From Nonomuraea turkmeniaca (GTDB lineage Bacteria; Actinomycetota; Actinomycetes; Streptosporangiales; Streptosporangiaceae): 64,000 nt of DNA. Position 1 is the stretch's first letter. Every line of letters starts with the position of its first letter. The stretch spans positions 1 to 64,000 of the forward strand of contig NZ_VCKY01000007.1 in the NCBI RefSeq assembly GCF_005889735.1. The letters run 5' to 3'. Shown piece after piece: positions 44,801 through 52,272 of the stretch. The notes under the pieces were generated by a model. The model was given only the letters and a program-made list of their open reading frames with translations, made no database searches and was not told where the DNA came from. The position numbers and the translations under genes are program-made.

Positions 44801-46313
44801 CACGCCGGTCGGGGTGATGCTGCCCAAGGGGCCCGAGCAGGTGACCGCTGTGCTGGGCGTGCTGGCCGCCGGGGGCATGTACGTGCCGGTCGGGATCGAC
44901 CAGCCTGCCGCTCGCCGGGAACGGATCCTGGCGCGGGCCGGGGCGCAGGTGGTGCTGACCGAGCTGATCTTCGGCGAGCCACTCGACGAGCCCGTGAAGG
45001 CGGATCCCGGGACAGCGGCTTATGTGATCTTCACCTCGGGTTCCACCGGAGAGCCGAAGGGAGTGCAGGTCAGCCACCGGGCGGCGGTCAACACCATCGA
45101 GGATGTCGTGCGTCGCTTCGATCTGGGCCAGGACGATCGGGTGCTGGCGGTGTCGGCGCTGGACTTCGACCTGTCCGTGTTCGACATCTTCGGGCTGCTC
45201 AACATCGGGGGCGCCGTCGTGCTGATCGGCGAGGAGGAACGGCGCGATGCCCACCGGTGGGCGCAATTGGTGGCGGGCCACCAGGTGACGGTGTGGAATT
45301 CGGTGCCCGCACTGCTGGACATGCTGCTGACCGCCGGGGGAGGCGCCGGGTTGCGGCTGGCGCTGGTGTCGGGCGACTGGGTGGGGTTGGATCTGGCGCC
45401 CCGGCTGAGGGCCGGGGCGCAGCTCATCGCGCTGGGTGGGGCGACCGAGGCGGCGATCTGGTCGAACTGCTGCCCGGTCCCTGTTCAGCCGCCCGCGCAT
45501 TGGCGGTCGGTGCCCTATGGGAGGCCTCTGGCCAACCAGCGCTTCCGCGTGGTCGGTGCCCGCGGCCGTGACTGCCCGGACTGGGTGACGGGGGAGTTGT
45601 GGATCGGCGGCCTCGGCGTCGCCGACGGCTATCGAGGCGATCCGGAGCAGACCGCTCAGCGATTCGTGACCGTGGCGGGCGAGCGCTGGTATCGCACCGG
45701 TGACCTGGGCCGCTACTGGCCCGACGGGACCTTGGAGTTCCAGGGCCGGGCCGACGCCCAAGTGAAGATCCGCGGTCACCGGATCGAGCTGGGCGAGGTC
45801 GAGGCGGCTCTGCAGGCGGAGGCGGCGCAGGCTGTCGTCGTGGCCTCGGCGGATCGGCGGCGGTTGCTGGCCGCCGTGGTGCCCGAAGACACCGATGCGG
45901 ACGCGGTACGGGCCAGGCTGGCCGAGCGGTTGCCCGCCTACATGATCCCGGACCCGGTGGTGCCCATGGCCGCACTGCCGTTGACGGCCAACGGCAAGAT
46001 CGACCGCAACGCCGTGCGGACCCTGCTGGAGACCGGCGACGAGCTCGGGGACGACCCGCCGCAGGGCCCCGCCGAGATCGCGCTGGCGGCGATCTGGGCC
46101 GAGCTGCTGGATGTCCCCGCCGTGCCCAGGAACGCCGGATTCTTCGCACTCGGCGGCGATTCGCTGGTCGCGACACGGCTGGTGGAAGCGGTACGGCGGC
46201 GCCTCGGCGCCGAGCTGACCGTGCGGCAGGTGTTCGCCACCCCCACCATCGCGGCGATGGCCGCACAGATCACCACGGAAACCGGCGAAGCGTGGGAGGA
46301 AGGCGCGATATGA
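35862..46313 (+). CDS. NRPS: ArCP-Cy-A-PCP-Cy-A(MT/E-like)-PCP-Cy-A-PCP
   Basis: A 3483-residue synthetase. An aryl carrier domain (Ser36 in CGMDSIT) accepts salicylate. Three modules follow: Cy1 (DxxxxD at 227-232), A1 (TSGSTGEPKG near 671), PCP1 Ser1052; Cy2 (1238-1243), A2 (near 1683) with an insert of about 370 residues, PCP2 Ser2421; Cy3 (2608-2613), A3 (near 3057), PCP3 Ser3434. All three A domains share FDLSVFD, WNSVPA, LVSGDW and ATEAAIW, fitting cysteine. The A2 insert has a methyltransferase-like fold, but its SAM motif reads ELGARTGRT with an arginine for a glycine, as might befit a PchE-type epimerase. No TE: the chain passes to the enzyme at 26772. Confidence 0.93.
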   Translation: MPLTLEIVRNTVADLLQRDPGEIGDHDNLIRCGMDSITAMRLAGRWRRAGVRLDVAELAETPTIGHWWSLISARQGQPLEAAVEVKVDEGVPFPLTPVQHAYWIGRREGQVLGNVGCHAYIEFDGLGVAPERLQRAVRALVHRHAQLRTRFLDDGTQQALPPDDPAVWSRLTVHDLTSLDAAGAESALLELRETLSHRLLDAAHGEVFDVRLSLLPGGATRIHFELDLLVADVLSLRMILTELAALYADPHAPLPPIDYSFQRYLAEQDVLRAEARARDRAYWQERLADLPGGPQLPLAVPPESVTGPRFVRRSHWLSAEEWERLERRAREHGLTPSTVLAAAYAEVLAAWSATPRFLLNLPLFDRHDLHPSVGHLVADFTSLVLLEVDASESLPFAELARRIQARLHADLAHTDYSGIEVLRDLTRAHPGSPPTAPVVFAGNLDGELVDPVFRRELGELGWMISQTPQVWLDYQMVLHDGRLVICWDAVAELFPAGVLDAMFAAHGRLLEWLGSADWAEPVPSLVPEPQVVVRERVNDTTGPAPGRLLHEGFFAQDPERVALVWDGGSLSYGELADRVLRVAGWLRSRGVRPGDPVGVVLPKGPEQVTAVLGVLAAGGVYVPVGVDQPAARRERILSRAGVEVVLTELSLGERLSEPVQVDPEQPAYVIFTSGSTGEPKGVQVSHRAAVNTIEDVVRRFGLGQEDRVLAVSALDFDLSVFDIFGLLSVGGAVVLIGEDERRDAERWAQLVADHQVTVWNSVPALLDMLLTAGGGGGLRLALVSGDWVGLDLAPRLADEAPEARLIALGGATEAAIWSNYCRVPAEVPAHWRSVPYGKPLGNQRFRVVDARGRDCPDWVAGELWIGGLGVADGYRGDPEQTAERFLTVEGVRWYRTGDLGRYWPDGTLEFLGRADAQVKIRGHRIELGEVEAALQAEVAQAVVVASADRRRLLAAVASDDVDAEALRAGLAERLPPYMIPDRLVSMAALPLTANGKIDRNAVRALLEETEEARAFVPPQGSVEETVAAVWRELLHAERVGRDDDFFFLGGDSLIATRLVTRLREMGLANATLAKLFRTPVLADFAAGLALTGDERAETYPAIMADHANRYEPFPLTEIQRAYWLGRAAGLPLGGVGTTFYLELAGADIDPPRLEEALNRLIQRHEMLRAVIGDDGRQRILPEVPRLRIPVEEASDAVTASARLEGALARRVFDLGRWPLIDVRVVRHSEGVRLGITLDYSVFDALSGQLLLSELATLYADMEAELPPVGVSFRDYVLSSVHESAARERAEEYWRDRLDELPPAPQLPLAVDPATIAKPVFVRRRHTVPAGRWARIKEQARRHGVTPSVVLLTCYVEVLAAWSGRDDLTVNLTLFDRPASGHPDIGNILGDFTSLLLLANRPDPGETWLAAARRLQEQLAEDLEHRAVSGLWVLRELARRSGSARSDMPVVFTSTLGLDDDLSRRLPDGFPQIVNGLSQTPQVWLDHQVMELGGELVLCWDAVEELFPASVLDAMFAAYQRLLERLGEGNWSQPVPSLLPGSQHAVRELVNATVGPVSGRLLHEGFFAQDPERVALVWDGGSLTYGELADRALRVAGRLRSRGVGPGTPVGVVLPKGPEQVTAVLGVLAAGGMYVPVGVDQPAARRERILARAGVEEMLTELAFGERLSEPVKVHPEQAAYVIFTSGSTGEPKGVQVSHQAAVNTIEDVIRRFDMDEQDRVLAVSALDFDLSVFDIFGLLSVGGAVVLIEEDERRDAERWAQLVAEHGVTVWNSVPALLDMLLTSGGGAGLRIALVSGDWVGPDLAPRLGEQTHLIALGGATEAAIWSNYCRVPAKVPAHWRSVPYGKPLTNQRFRVVDSRGRDCPDWVTGELWIGGLGVADGYRGDPQQTAERFVTVEGVRWYRTGDLGRYWPDGTLEFLGRADAQVKIRGHRIELGEVEAALQAHPHVGQVVAVTSADRRHLLAAVTESIPRAAAEATPRPAGPKPQELPETWELESRLAEALLTGLLADEFGITPTIEAALARNGVDEVNRPIADVWLRWLERWDVVQATPTGHVPGPRFDHCRDASIWADLMDRAEGTHLALIAGRLAERRGDLAAMLRGDREPLTLLDDPVLSPEGQAALRPETATTLQVIAGRLAALAAELGRPLRVAELGARTGRTACRILDAIPPGSVHYTLLDESPVLLDAAKERLSGTPHPVGYAQAPTGTVPAPLRHAFDVVIAAASLHRYPSVAAGVELASLLLAPGGLLYAWELTEPAPLTLQTISLLERGFDRLDRERRRRRSPLLDADRWRDVLTAAHFDHIAVLPQGPFSVLLRAARPATRPVADPDEVRTWLRGRIPGYLVPDRVEVVPFLPLTGNGKVDRRAVQRLLDTGGGAGGSATPPQGPLEGVVAATWSEVLGGGEVSRDADFFMLGGDSLAATRVVARLREAGVGGVTIGRLFSSPVLADFAAGLSMDGSHTAALTLPADPEHRHDPFPLTEVQQAYWLGRQVDYTLGGVGSHCYFEFEGDGIDVGRLEEAFNRLVRRHEMLRAVVTGDGRQRILPGVPRFVIPVADVLDDRFDQARADLRTEMSHQVVDLARWPLLDVRAVRAADGRVCFGLSLDNFVFDGLSMMIVLSEAARLYDDPEAELPPVGMSFRDYVLNSAPDPAARERAEDYWRERLDELPPAPQLPLAVDPATVTRPAFVRRRHTMPADRWSRIKQRARRHGLTPSAVLLTCYAEVLAAWSGRSDVTVNLTLFDRPAPGQPGGHPDIARVIGDFTSLLLVGHRPEPGGGWLDAAQALQRRLGHDLEHRDVSAVWVLRELARRSQGASVGMPVVFTSALGLDDDLFDRAFQAPWRESWSVSQTPQVWLDHQVMELGGELVLCWDAVEELFPAGVLDAMFAAYQRLLGWLDVTDWAEPVPSLVPESQVAVRERVNDTAAPVPGRLLHEGFFAQDPGRVALVWDGGSLTYGELADRALRVAGWLRSRGVGPGTPVGVMLPKGPEQVTAVLGVLAAGGMYVPVGIDQPAARRERILARAGAQVVLTELIFGEPLDEPVKADPGTAAYVIFTSGSTGEPKGVQVSHRAAVNTIEDVVRRFDLGQDDRVLAVSALDFDLSVFDIFGLLNIGGAVVLIGEEERRDAHRWAQLVAGHQVTVWNSVPALLDMLLTAGGGAGLRLALVSGDWVGLDLAPRLRAGAQLIALGGATEAAIWSNCCPVPVQPPAHWRSVPYGRPLANQRFRVVGARGRDCPDWVTGELWIGGLGVADGYRGDPEQTAQRFVTVAGERWYRTGDLGRYWPDGTLEFQGRADAQVKIRGHRIELGEVEAALQAEAAQAVVVASADRRRLLAAVVPEDTDADAVRARLAERLPAYMIPDPVVPMAALPLTANGKIDRNAVRTLLETGDELGDDPPQGPAEIALAAIWAELLDVPAVPRNAGFFALGGDSLVATRLVEAVRRRLGAELTVRQVFATPTIAAMAAQITTETGEAWEEGAI
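37257..38730 (+). repeat. Adenylation-module DNA repeat, copy 1
   Basis: From the QTPQVWLD segment of the cyclisation domain to just past A8 of the adenylation domain, this stretch is near-identical to 40292-41695 and 44415-45880. Copies 1 and 3 share the longest identity, extending through AEVAQAVVVASADRRRLLAA. Confidence 0.75.
40292..41695 (+). repeat. Adenylation-module DNA repeat, copy 2
   Basis: The second copy; identity ends just after GEVEAALQ, where the methyltransferase/epimerase-like insert begins. Confidence 0.75.
44415..45880 (+). repeat. Adenylation-module DNA repeat, copy 3
   Basis: The third copy, closest to copy 1. Such repeats can recombine, and short-read assembly may collapse them. 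Confidence 0.75.
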
Positions 46314-47902
46314 GCGGTACGGACTGGACACCCTGGCCCGAGGAGTTCGCGGAACGCTACCGCAAGGAGGGACTCTGGGCGGGGCGGCCCTTCGGGGAGT
46401 CGCTCACGCATTGGGCCGAGGAACGGGGCGCGAGGACCGCCGTGGTGGCGCCCGACCACCGGTGGAGCTACGCGGATCTGGACCGCAGAGCCGATCGGCT
46501 GGCGGCGGGCCTGCACCGGGCGGGGATCAGAGCCGGGGACCACGTGGTGGTGCAGCTGCCCAACCTGGCGGAGTTCGTGGCGTTGCTGTTCGCGCTGTTC
46601 CGTCTGGGCGCGCTGCCGGTGATCGCGTTGCCGGCGCACCGGCGCAGCGAGATCCGCTATTTCTGCGAGTTCACCGAGGCGGTCGCGCTCTTCGTCCCGG
46701 ACGTGCACCAAGGCTTCGACCACCGCGAGCTGGCCGCCGAGATGCTGGCCGGCGTGCCGTCAATGCGGCACGTCTTCGTGGCCGGGGACCCTGGCTCGTT
46801 CACGGCGCTGGCCGACGTGGACGCCGACCCCGTGCCGCTGCCGGCCCGCGACCCGGGCGAGCCGGCCCTGCTCCTGCTGTCGGGCGGCACCACGGGCGTG
46901 CCCAAGCTGGTGCCGCGCACCCACGACGACTGGTACTACAGCGGCCGCGCGGTCGCCGAGGCCTGCGACTACGACAGCTCCACGGTTCACCTCGTCACGT
47001 TGCCGATCGCGCACAACTGGACGCTCACCCACGGCCTGATGGCCACGTTCCATGCCGGCGGGACGCTCGTGCTCGCGCCGAGCGCGGACCCTGACGTGGC
47101 CTTCCCGATCATCGCCGGGGAACGGGTCACCGACACCGGCATGGTGCCCGGCGTGGCGCTGCTGTGGATCGAGGCGACCGAGTGGACCGACGACGACCTG
47201 TCCAGCCTGCGCCAGGTCACCATCGGCGGCACCAAGCTCAACCCCGAGCTGGCCAAGCGGGTGGAGCCCGCTCTGGGCTGCCGCCTGCAGCAGGCGTTCG
47301 GCATGGCGGAAGGGCTGTGCGGCTTCCACCGCGGCACCGATCCGCAGGACATCAGGCTCCTCAGCCAGGGCCTTCCGGTCTCGCCGCTGGACGAGCTGCG
47401 CGTCGTTGACTCCGCCGACCGCGACGTGCCGCCGGGCGAGGCGGGCGAGTTGCTGGCGCGCGGCCCGTACACCATCCGCGGCTACTACCGCGCACCCGAC
47501 CACAACGCGCGGGCTTTCTCCAGCGACGGCTTCTACCGGACCGGCGACGTGGTACGGCTCCTGCCCACCGGCCACGTCGTCTTCGAAGGCCGGGTCAAGG
47601 ACCAGATCAACCGGGGCGGCGACAAGATCGCGGCCGAGGAGCTGGAGAACCACCTGCTGGCCCACCCGCAGGTCCGCGACGTGGCCGTGGTCGGCCTGCC
47701 CGACGAAGTGCTCGGCGAACGCATCTGCGCATGCGTGATCCCCAAGGGTGACCAGCCGGCTCTGGACGACCTGGTGGACTTCCTCGTCGAGCGTGGCGTC
47801 GCCCCGTACAAGCTGCCCGACCGCCTGGAGCTGATGGAGTCCTTCCCGCTGACCGGCCTCGGCAAGGTCAGCAAGAAGGACCTCGTCGCCCGGCTCAGCT
47901 AG
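46310..47902 (+). CDS. Salicyl-AMP ligase (aryl-acid activating enzyme)
   Basis: A 530-residue stand-alone adenylating enzyme of the YbtE/PchD/DhbE class, started at ATG 46310, which overlaps the NRPS stop as ATGA and follows GGAGGAAGG. Motifs are LLSGGTTGVPKLVPRTH (A3), IAHNWTLTHG (aryl-acid pocket with the conserved Asn), YRTGD, and the C-terminal lysine in GLGKVSKK. It should activate salicylate and load it on Ser36 of the preceding synthetase. It is the last gene of the operon. Its 3' end overlaps the convergent transporter gene by 8 bases. Confidence 0.92.
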   Translation: MSGTDWTPWPEEFAERYRKEGLWAGRPFGESLTHWAEERGARTAVVAPDHRWSYADLDRRADRLAAGLHRAGIRAGDHVVVQLPNLAEFVALLFALFRLGALPVIALPAHRRSEIRYFCEFTEAVALFVPDVHQGFDHRELAAEMLAGVPSMRHVFVAGDPGSFTALADVDADPVPLPARDPGEPALLLLSGGTTGVPKLVPRTHDDWYYSGRAVAEACDYDSSTVHLVTLPIAHNWTLTHGLMATFHAGGTLVLAPSADPDVAFPIIAGERVTDTGMVPGVALLWIEATEWTDDDLSSLRQVTIGGTKLNPELAKRVEPALGCRLQQAFGMAEGLCGFHRGTDPQDIRLLSQGLPVSPLDELRVVDSADRDVPPGEAGELLARGPYTIRGYYRAPDHNARAFSSDGFYRTGDVVRLLPTGHVVFEGRVKDQINRGGDKIAAEELENHLLAHPQVRDVAVVGLPDEVLGERICACVIPKGDQPALDDLVDFLVERGVAPYKLPDRLELMESFPLTGLGKVSKKDLVARLS

Positions 47903-49637
47903 CGGCCAGACGCCAGCCGGCGGCCCGCTTGCGCTCGTCCCAGAAACGGGCGTACCGGCCACCGCCGGCCAGCAACTCCCCATGAGTGCCCAGCTCGGCG
48001 ATGCGGCCGCCGTCCAGCACCGCGATCTGGTCGGCGGCCGCCACGGTGGACAGCCGATGCGCGATCACCAGCACCGTGCGGTCACGCGCCAGCTCGGCGA
48101 TCGCCGCGCTCACCGCGACCTCGTTCTCGGCGTCGAGGGCGGCCGTCGCCTCGTCGAGCAGCACGATCGGCGCGTCCTTGAGCACCGCCCTGGCGATGGA
48201 GACCCGCTGGCGCTCCCCGCCGGACAGCCGCGAGCCGCCCTCGCCGACCCGGGTCTCCCAGCCGGCACCGAGCCGGGCCACCACCTCGTCCAGCCGCGCG
48301 GCCTCGGCGGCGCGCCGGACCTCGGCGTCGGTGGCGTCGGGGCGGCCGAGCCGGACGTTCTCCTCGATGGTGCCGTCGAACAGGTAGACGTCCTGGAAGA
48401 CCAGCGCGAGCCGGCTCATGAGGTCGGCCGTGGGCAGCTCCCGCACGTCGACGCCGCCGATCCGGACCGCGCCGGAGTCCACGTCCCAGAAACGGGCGAC
48501 CAGGCGGGTGACGGTGGTCTTGCCCGCGCCCGACGGCCCGACCAGCGCCGTCACCGTGCCGGGCGGGCAGCGCAGCGTGAAGCCGTCGAGGACGCGGCGC
48601 TCGCCGTAGCCGAAGCTGACGTCGTCAAGCTCCACGGTGGCGTCGGCCGGGATTGGACCTTCGGAGACGGTGGGCAGTGGCTTTGCGTGCATGACCTCGC
48701 CGATGGCGTCGAGGGAGACGCGCGCGATCCGGAACATGCCGCCCAGATCGCCCGCCTGGATCAGCGGCTCCACGAAACGCGCGGCCAGGATCAGCACCGC
48801 GATGGCGTCGGGGACGCGCAGCGAGCCGCCGAGCGCGAGGTAGGTGCCCATCACCATGATGGTCGCGAAGCCCAGCTCCACGACCAGCACGTACACGCCG
48901 AACGGGCGGCTGGCCCGGCCGAGCTTGTGCAGGTAGGCGTCGCGGTGCCCGGCCAGCGCCCGGTCCAGCGTGGTCCACCCCTCCTCGGTACGTCCCGCGG
49001 CCCGCAGGACCTGCTGCGCCTGGGCGAACTCCACCACCCGGTCGGTCACCTCGGCATGCGCGTGGTCCTCGGGGCCGTGCGTGTCGCGCAGCACCCGGCT
49101 CACCCACGCGAACACCGCCAGCGCCACCGGCGCCGTGACCACCAAGGCCAGCCCCATCCGCCAGTCCACGAAGAACGTCACCACGATCACGGTGACCGGG
49201 GTGGCCACCGCCATGACGATCTGCTGCAGCAGCGTCGACGGGATGCCGGTGACGTCCTGCACGGACGTGGAGGTCAGGCGGGCCAGCCGTCCCGCGCGCC
49301 CGGCGGTGAACCACCCGAGCGGCAGCCGCACGACGTGCTCACCGATGCGGCGCGCGAGCCGGTCGCCGATGCGCTCGATGCCGACGACGTACCCGGTGTT
49401 GGCGGCGTGCCACAACAGCAGCGCCGACAGCACCGCGCAGCCCGCCGCCACGGCCAGCCACGGCAGCGCACCGCCGGTGTCCCCGGACAGGAGGGCTCGC
49501 AGCAGCGGCAGCAGGGCCGCGAACACGCCGCCCTGCGCGACGCCGGCGAGGGCGAACCACACGATCTGGCCCCGCATGCCGCTGGAGGAGCCCATCAGCT
49601 CCTCGGCAGTGCCGATCATCAGCCGGTTCCTGCTCAT
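47895..49637 (-). CDS. YbtQ/YbtP-like ABC transporter subunit
   Basis: A 580-residue exporter-fold ABC protein started at the ATG at 49635-49637 (MSRNRLMIGTAEELMG), overlapping the upstream stop as ATGA. Membrane domain about 1-310; ATPase with Walker A GPSGAGKTT, signature LSGGERQRV, Walker B IVLLDEATAALD. Its position beside the synthetase and its pairing with the gene at 49634 match the Yersinia ybtP-ybtQ pair, whose proteins import ferric yersiniabactin. It is the last gene of an operon that opens with an ECF transporter, behind a Zur-like box. Confidence 0.88.
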   Translation of the reverse strand: MSRNRLMIGTAEELMGSSSGMRGQIVWFALAGVAQGGVFAALLPLLRALLSGDTGGALPWLAVAAGCAVLSALLLWHAANTGYVVGIERIGDRLARRIGEHVVRLPLGWFTAGRAGRLARLTSTSVQDVTGIPSTLLQQIVMAVATPVTVIVVTFFVDWRMGLALVVTAPVALAVFAWVSRVLRDTHGPEDHAHAEVTDRVVEFAQAQQVLRAAGRTEEGWTTLDRALAGHRDAYLHKLGRASRPFGVYVLVVELGFATIMVMGTYLALGGSLRVPDAIAVLILAARFVEPLIQAGDLGGMFRIARVSLDAIGEVMHAKPLPTVSEGPIPADATVELDDVSFGYGERRVLDGFTLRCPPGTVTALVGPSGAGKTTVTRLVARFWDVDSGAVRIGGVDVRELPTADLMSRLALVFQDVYLFDGTIEENVRLGRPDATDAEVRRAAEAARLDEVVARLGAGWETRVGEGGSRLSGGERQRVSIARAVLKDAPIVLLDEATAALDAENEVAVSAAIAELARDRTVLVIAHRLSTVAAADQIAVLDGGRIAELGTHGELLAGGGRYARFWDERKRAAGWRLAAS

Positions 49638-51376
49638 GCCTTGACCTCCGTGTTCTGCGCCCGCCACAGCCGCGCGTAAAGGCCGTCCGCCGCGAGCAGG
49701 CCCTCGTGCCTGCCCCGCTCGACGATCCGGCCCGAGTCGAGAACGAGGATCTGGTCGGCCCCGGCGATCGTGTGCAGCCGGTGCGCGATCACCATGACGG
49801 TACGGCCCGCGGCCAGCTCCGACAGCGCCTCCTGGATGGCCGCCTCGCTCTCCGCGTCGGCGTGCGCGGTCGCCTCGTCCAGCACCACCACCGGGGCGTC
49901 CTGGAGGATCGCCCGGGCGATCGTGACGCGCTGCCGCTCGCCGCCCGACAGGCCGCCGCCGTCGGAGCCGAGCACGGTGTCGTACCCGTCCGGCAGTGCC
50001 ATGATCACGTCGTGGACGCGGGCGGCCTTGGCGGCGGCCTCCACCTCCGCGTCCGTGGCGTCCGGCCGGCCCAGCCGGATGTTGTCCCGCACGCTCTCAC
50101 GTAGCAGGACCACGTCCTGGAAGACGATCGCGACGCGGCTCAGCAGCTCCCGGCTCGGGATGTCCCGCACGTCCACCCCGCCCAGGGTTATCGCGCCGCC
50201 GTCGGGGTCCCAGAAGCGGGGCAGCAGCCTGGCCATGGTCGTCTTGCCCGACCCCGACGGCCCCACCAGGGCCGTCACGGTGCCGGGGGCGAGCACCGCG
50301 CTGACGCCGTCCAGCGCGGGCGGCGCGTCCGGCGCGTACGAGAAACGCACGTCGTCGAAGACCACGCGCCCGTCGGCGGGCCGCCGCGGCTCGGCCGGCT
50401 CCGCCAGCGGCAGCAGGCCCAGGAGCCGGTCCACGTGCGTGGCGCCGAGCTGCCCCTGGCGCAGCATGTTGGCCGCCGACCCGACCTGCAGGTACGGCCC
50501 CGGCAGGCCCACGCCGACCGCGAGGAACGGCAGCAGATCCGCGGGCGGCAGCCAGCCGGCCGCCACGAAAGCGGTGCCGCTGGCCAGGATCCACACCAGC
50601 ATGGTGGCCGGGGCCAGCCCGATGTTCATCGCCGTGGCGGGCCTGCCCATCGCCGCCGTCCACGCCAGGCACCGCTGCGTCAGCGTGGTGACCGCCTCGT
50701 CGAAGCGCTGGGACGCCCGGGCCCGCCCCCCGTACGTCTTGACCACCTCGATGCCGTCCACGAGCTCCACCGTGGCTTTGGCCAGCTCCGCCTGCGCCCG
50801 GTTGTAGGTCCCCATGTGGGCCTGGTAACCGCGCTTGAGCATGGGCGACACGACCGCCAGCACCGCCGCGACGAAGCCGAGCAGCGCCAGGGTCATCCGC
50901 CAGTCCACCAGCAGCAGGTACACGATCCCGACCAGCGGCGCCACCACCGCGCTCGTCATGTCGCTCAGCGCGTGGGACACCAGGTGATGCATCCCCTTGA
51001 TGTCGTCGGAGACGGCCTTCTTCACCTCGCCCGAGCCGTGGTCACCGAACCAGCCCAACGGCAGCCGTCCCAGATGGCGGGCCAGGCGGCTGCGGATGCC
51101 GTACTCGAAGTGGCCGTTGGCGACGTGGCAGACCGAGGCGGAGGCCCCCATGAAGAAGGCACGCAGCACCGCCCCACCGGCACCCGCGATCGCCCACGGC
51201 CACACCGCGCCACCGGACAGCAGCGCCCGCCCGACCTCGGCCACCGCGATGAACGGCACCATGGCGAACAGCGCCCCGACGCCGGCCAGCGTCATCCCGA
51301 GGACCAGGCGGCCGCGTACCGGCCGCAGCATCTCCGCCAGCGCACCAGGGCGTACCAGCGCGTCGTCGTCGGCCAT
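49634..51376 (-). CDS. YbtP/YbtQ-like ABC transporter subunit
   Basis: A 580-residue partner of the preceding gene; the ATG at 51374-51376 (MADDDALVRPGALAEMLRPV) is chosen because the upstream open frame has no protein character. Six-helix membrane domain (about 1-320), then ATPase with Walker A GPSGSGKTT, signature LSGGERQRV and Walker B VVVLDEATAHAD. It begins 11 bases after the ECF transmembrane gene. Import of the metal-loaded metallophore across the inner membrane is the favoured role by analogy; export is the alternative. Confidence 0.88.
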   Translation of the reverse strand: MADDDALVRPGALAEMLRPVRGRLVLGMTLAGVGALFAMVPFIAVAEVGRALLSGGAVWPWAIAGAGGAVLRAFFMGASASVCHVANGHFEYGIRSRLARHLGRLPLGWFGDHGSGEVKKAVSDDIKGMHHLVSHALSDMTSAVVAPLVGIVYLLLVDWRMTLALLGFVAAVLAVVSPMLKRGYQAHMGTYNRAQAELAKATVELVDGIEVVKTYGGRARASQRFDEAVTTLTQRCLAWTAAMGRPATAMNIGLAPATMLVWILASGTAFVAAGWLPPADLLPFLAVGVGLPGPYLQVGSAANMLRQGQLGATHVDRLLGLLPLAEPAEPRRPADGRVVFDDVRFSYAPDAPPALDGVSAVLAPGTVTALVGPSGSGKTTMARLLPRFWDPDGGAITLGGVDVRDIPSRELLSRVAIVFQDVVLLRESVRDNIRLGRPDATDAEVEAAAKAARVHDVIMALPDGYDTVLGSDGGGLSGGERQRVTIARAILQDAPVVVLDEATAHADAESEAAIQEALSELAAGRTVMVIAHRLHTIAGADQILVLDSGRIVERGRHEGLLAADGLYARLWRAQNTEVKA

Positions 51377-51387
51377 GTCAGACTCCC

Positions 51388-52272
51388 TCACCAGTGGAAC
51401 GACGTGAGCAGGCGAAGCTGGCCGCTCAGCGCGACCGCCACCGCCAGCAGGACGGACACGGCCCAGCAGGCCGTCACGAACCACACCTCCGCGCGGCCGA
51501 ACCGAAGCCGGTGGCGCTCGGTCCGGGTCGGGTGCGCGCCGAAGGCCCGAGCGTCCATCGCCAGCGACACGCGCTCGGCATGCCGGATGGCGCTCGCCTG
51601 CAGCGGGATCAGCATCCGCCCCGTCCTGCGGACGCGTCCGCCGGTGACCCCGCGCACCCGGTGCGCGGCCGTGATCACCTCGAGCTCGTGTCGGAAACGC
51701 GGCACGAACCGCAGCGCCGCGAGCGCCCCGTAGGCGAAGCGGTACGGCACGCGCAGGTTCTGGACGAGGGCGCGCACCAGGTCGGGCCCGGTGGTGCCGA
51801 CGCCGCCGAGCAGCGCCAGGGACAGCAGGGCGAGCATGCGCAGCGTGGTGGCCAGGCCGTACTCCAGTGCGCCCGCCCGCAGCCCCAGCACCACCACCGG
51901 GGTGCCCGCCGTGACGTGCTCGGCCGCGAGCAGGGCGAAGAGCAGCGTGAACCACGCCAGGGCGGCGGGGATGACGATGAGGGACCAGCGGGGGCGCACC
52001 CCTCCCGCGGCCCACGCCAGCGCCACCGCCGCGACGGCGAACAGGCCCGGCGTCCACGGGTCGCGGACCAGCAGCAGGAAGAGCATGGCCGGCAGGGTCG
52101 CCGCGATCTTGGCCAGAGGGTTGAGCCGGGCCAGGAAGGCGCGGCGCGAGGGCCGTCGGACAGGGGGCTCAACGCGGCCGGGGAGCGCCTGCCCGGCGCC
52201 GCTTTCCGGCCGCTCGTGGCGGGGCTCCTCGAGTCGCTGATGCTGCTCGGCCGCGGAGTCGCGTACTGTCAT
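51388..52272 (-). CDS. ECF transporter T component (CbiQ-like)
   Basis: A 294-residue membrane protein with a hydrophilic N-terminus and 5-6 hydrophobic segments. The two coupling motifs with alanine-arginine pairs are visible as ITAAHRVRGV and SLAMDARAFGA (canonical xARG). It overlaps the ATPase gene by 4 bases. Together with the fused ATPase and the S component it makes a complete energy-coupling-factor importer. No vitamin genes are nearby; the metallophore context suggests a metal, its chelate, or a breakdown product as cargo. Confidence 0.85.
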   Translation of the reverse strand: MTVRDSAAEQHQRLEEPRHERPESGAGQALPGRVEPPVRRPSRRAFLARLNPLAKIAATLPAMLFLLLVRDPWTPGLFAVAAVALAWAAGGVRPRWSLIVIPAALAWFTLLFALLAAEHVTAGTPVVVLGLRAGALEYGLATTLRMLALLSLALLGGVGTTGPDLVRALVQNLRVPYRFAYGALAALRFVPRFRHELEVITAAHRVRGVTGGRVRRTGRMLIPLQASAIRHAERVSLAMDARAFGAHPTRTERHRLRFGRAEVWFVTACWAVSVLLAVAVALSGQLRLLTSFHW

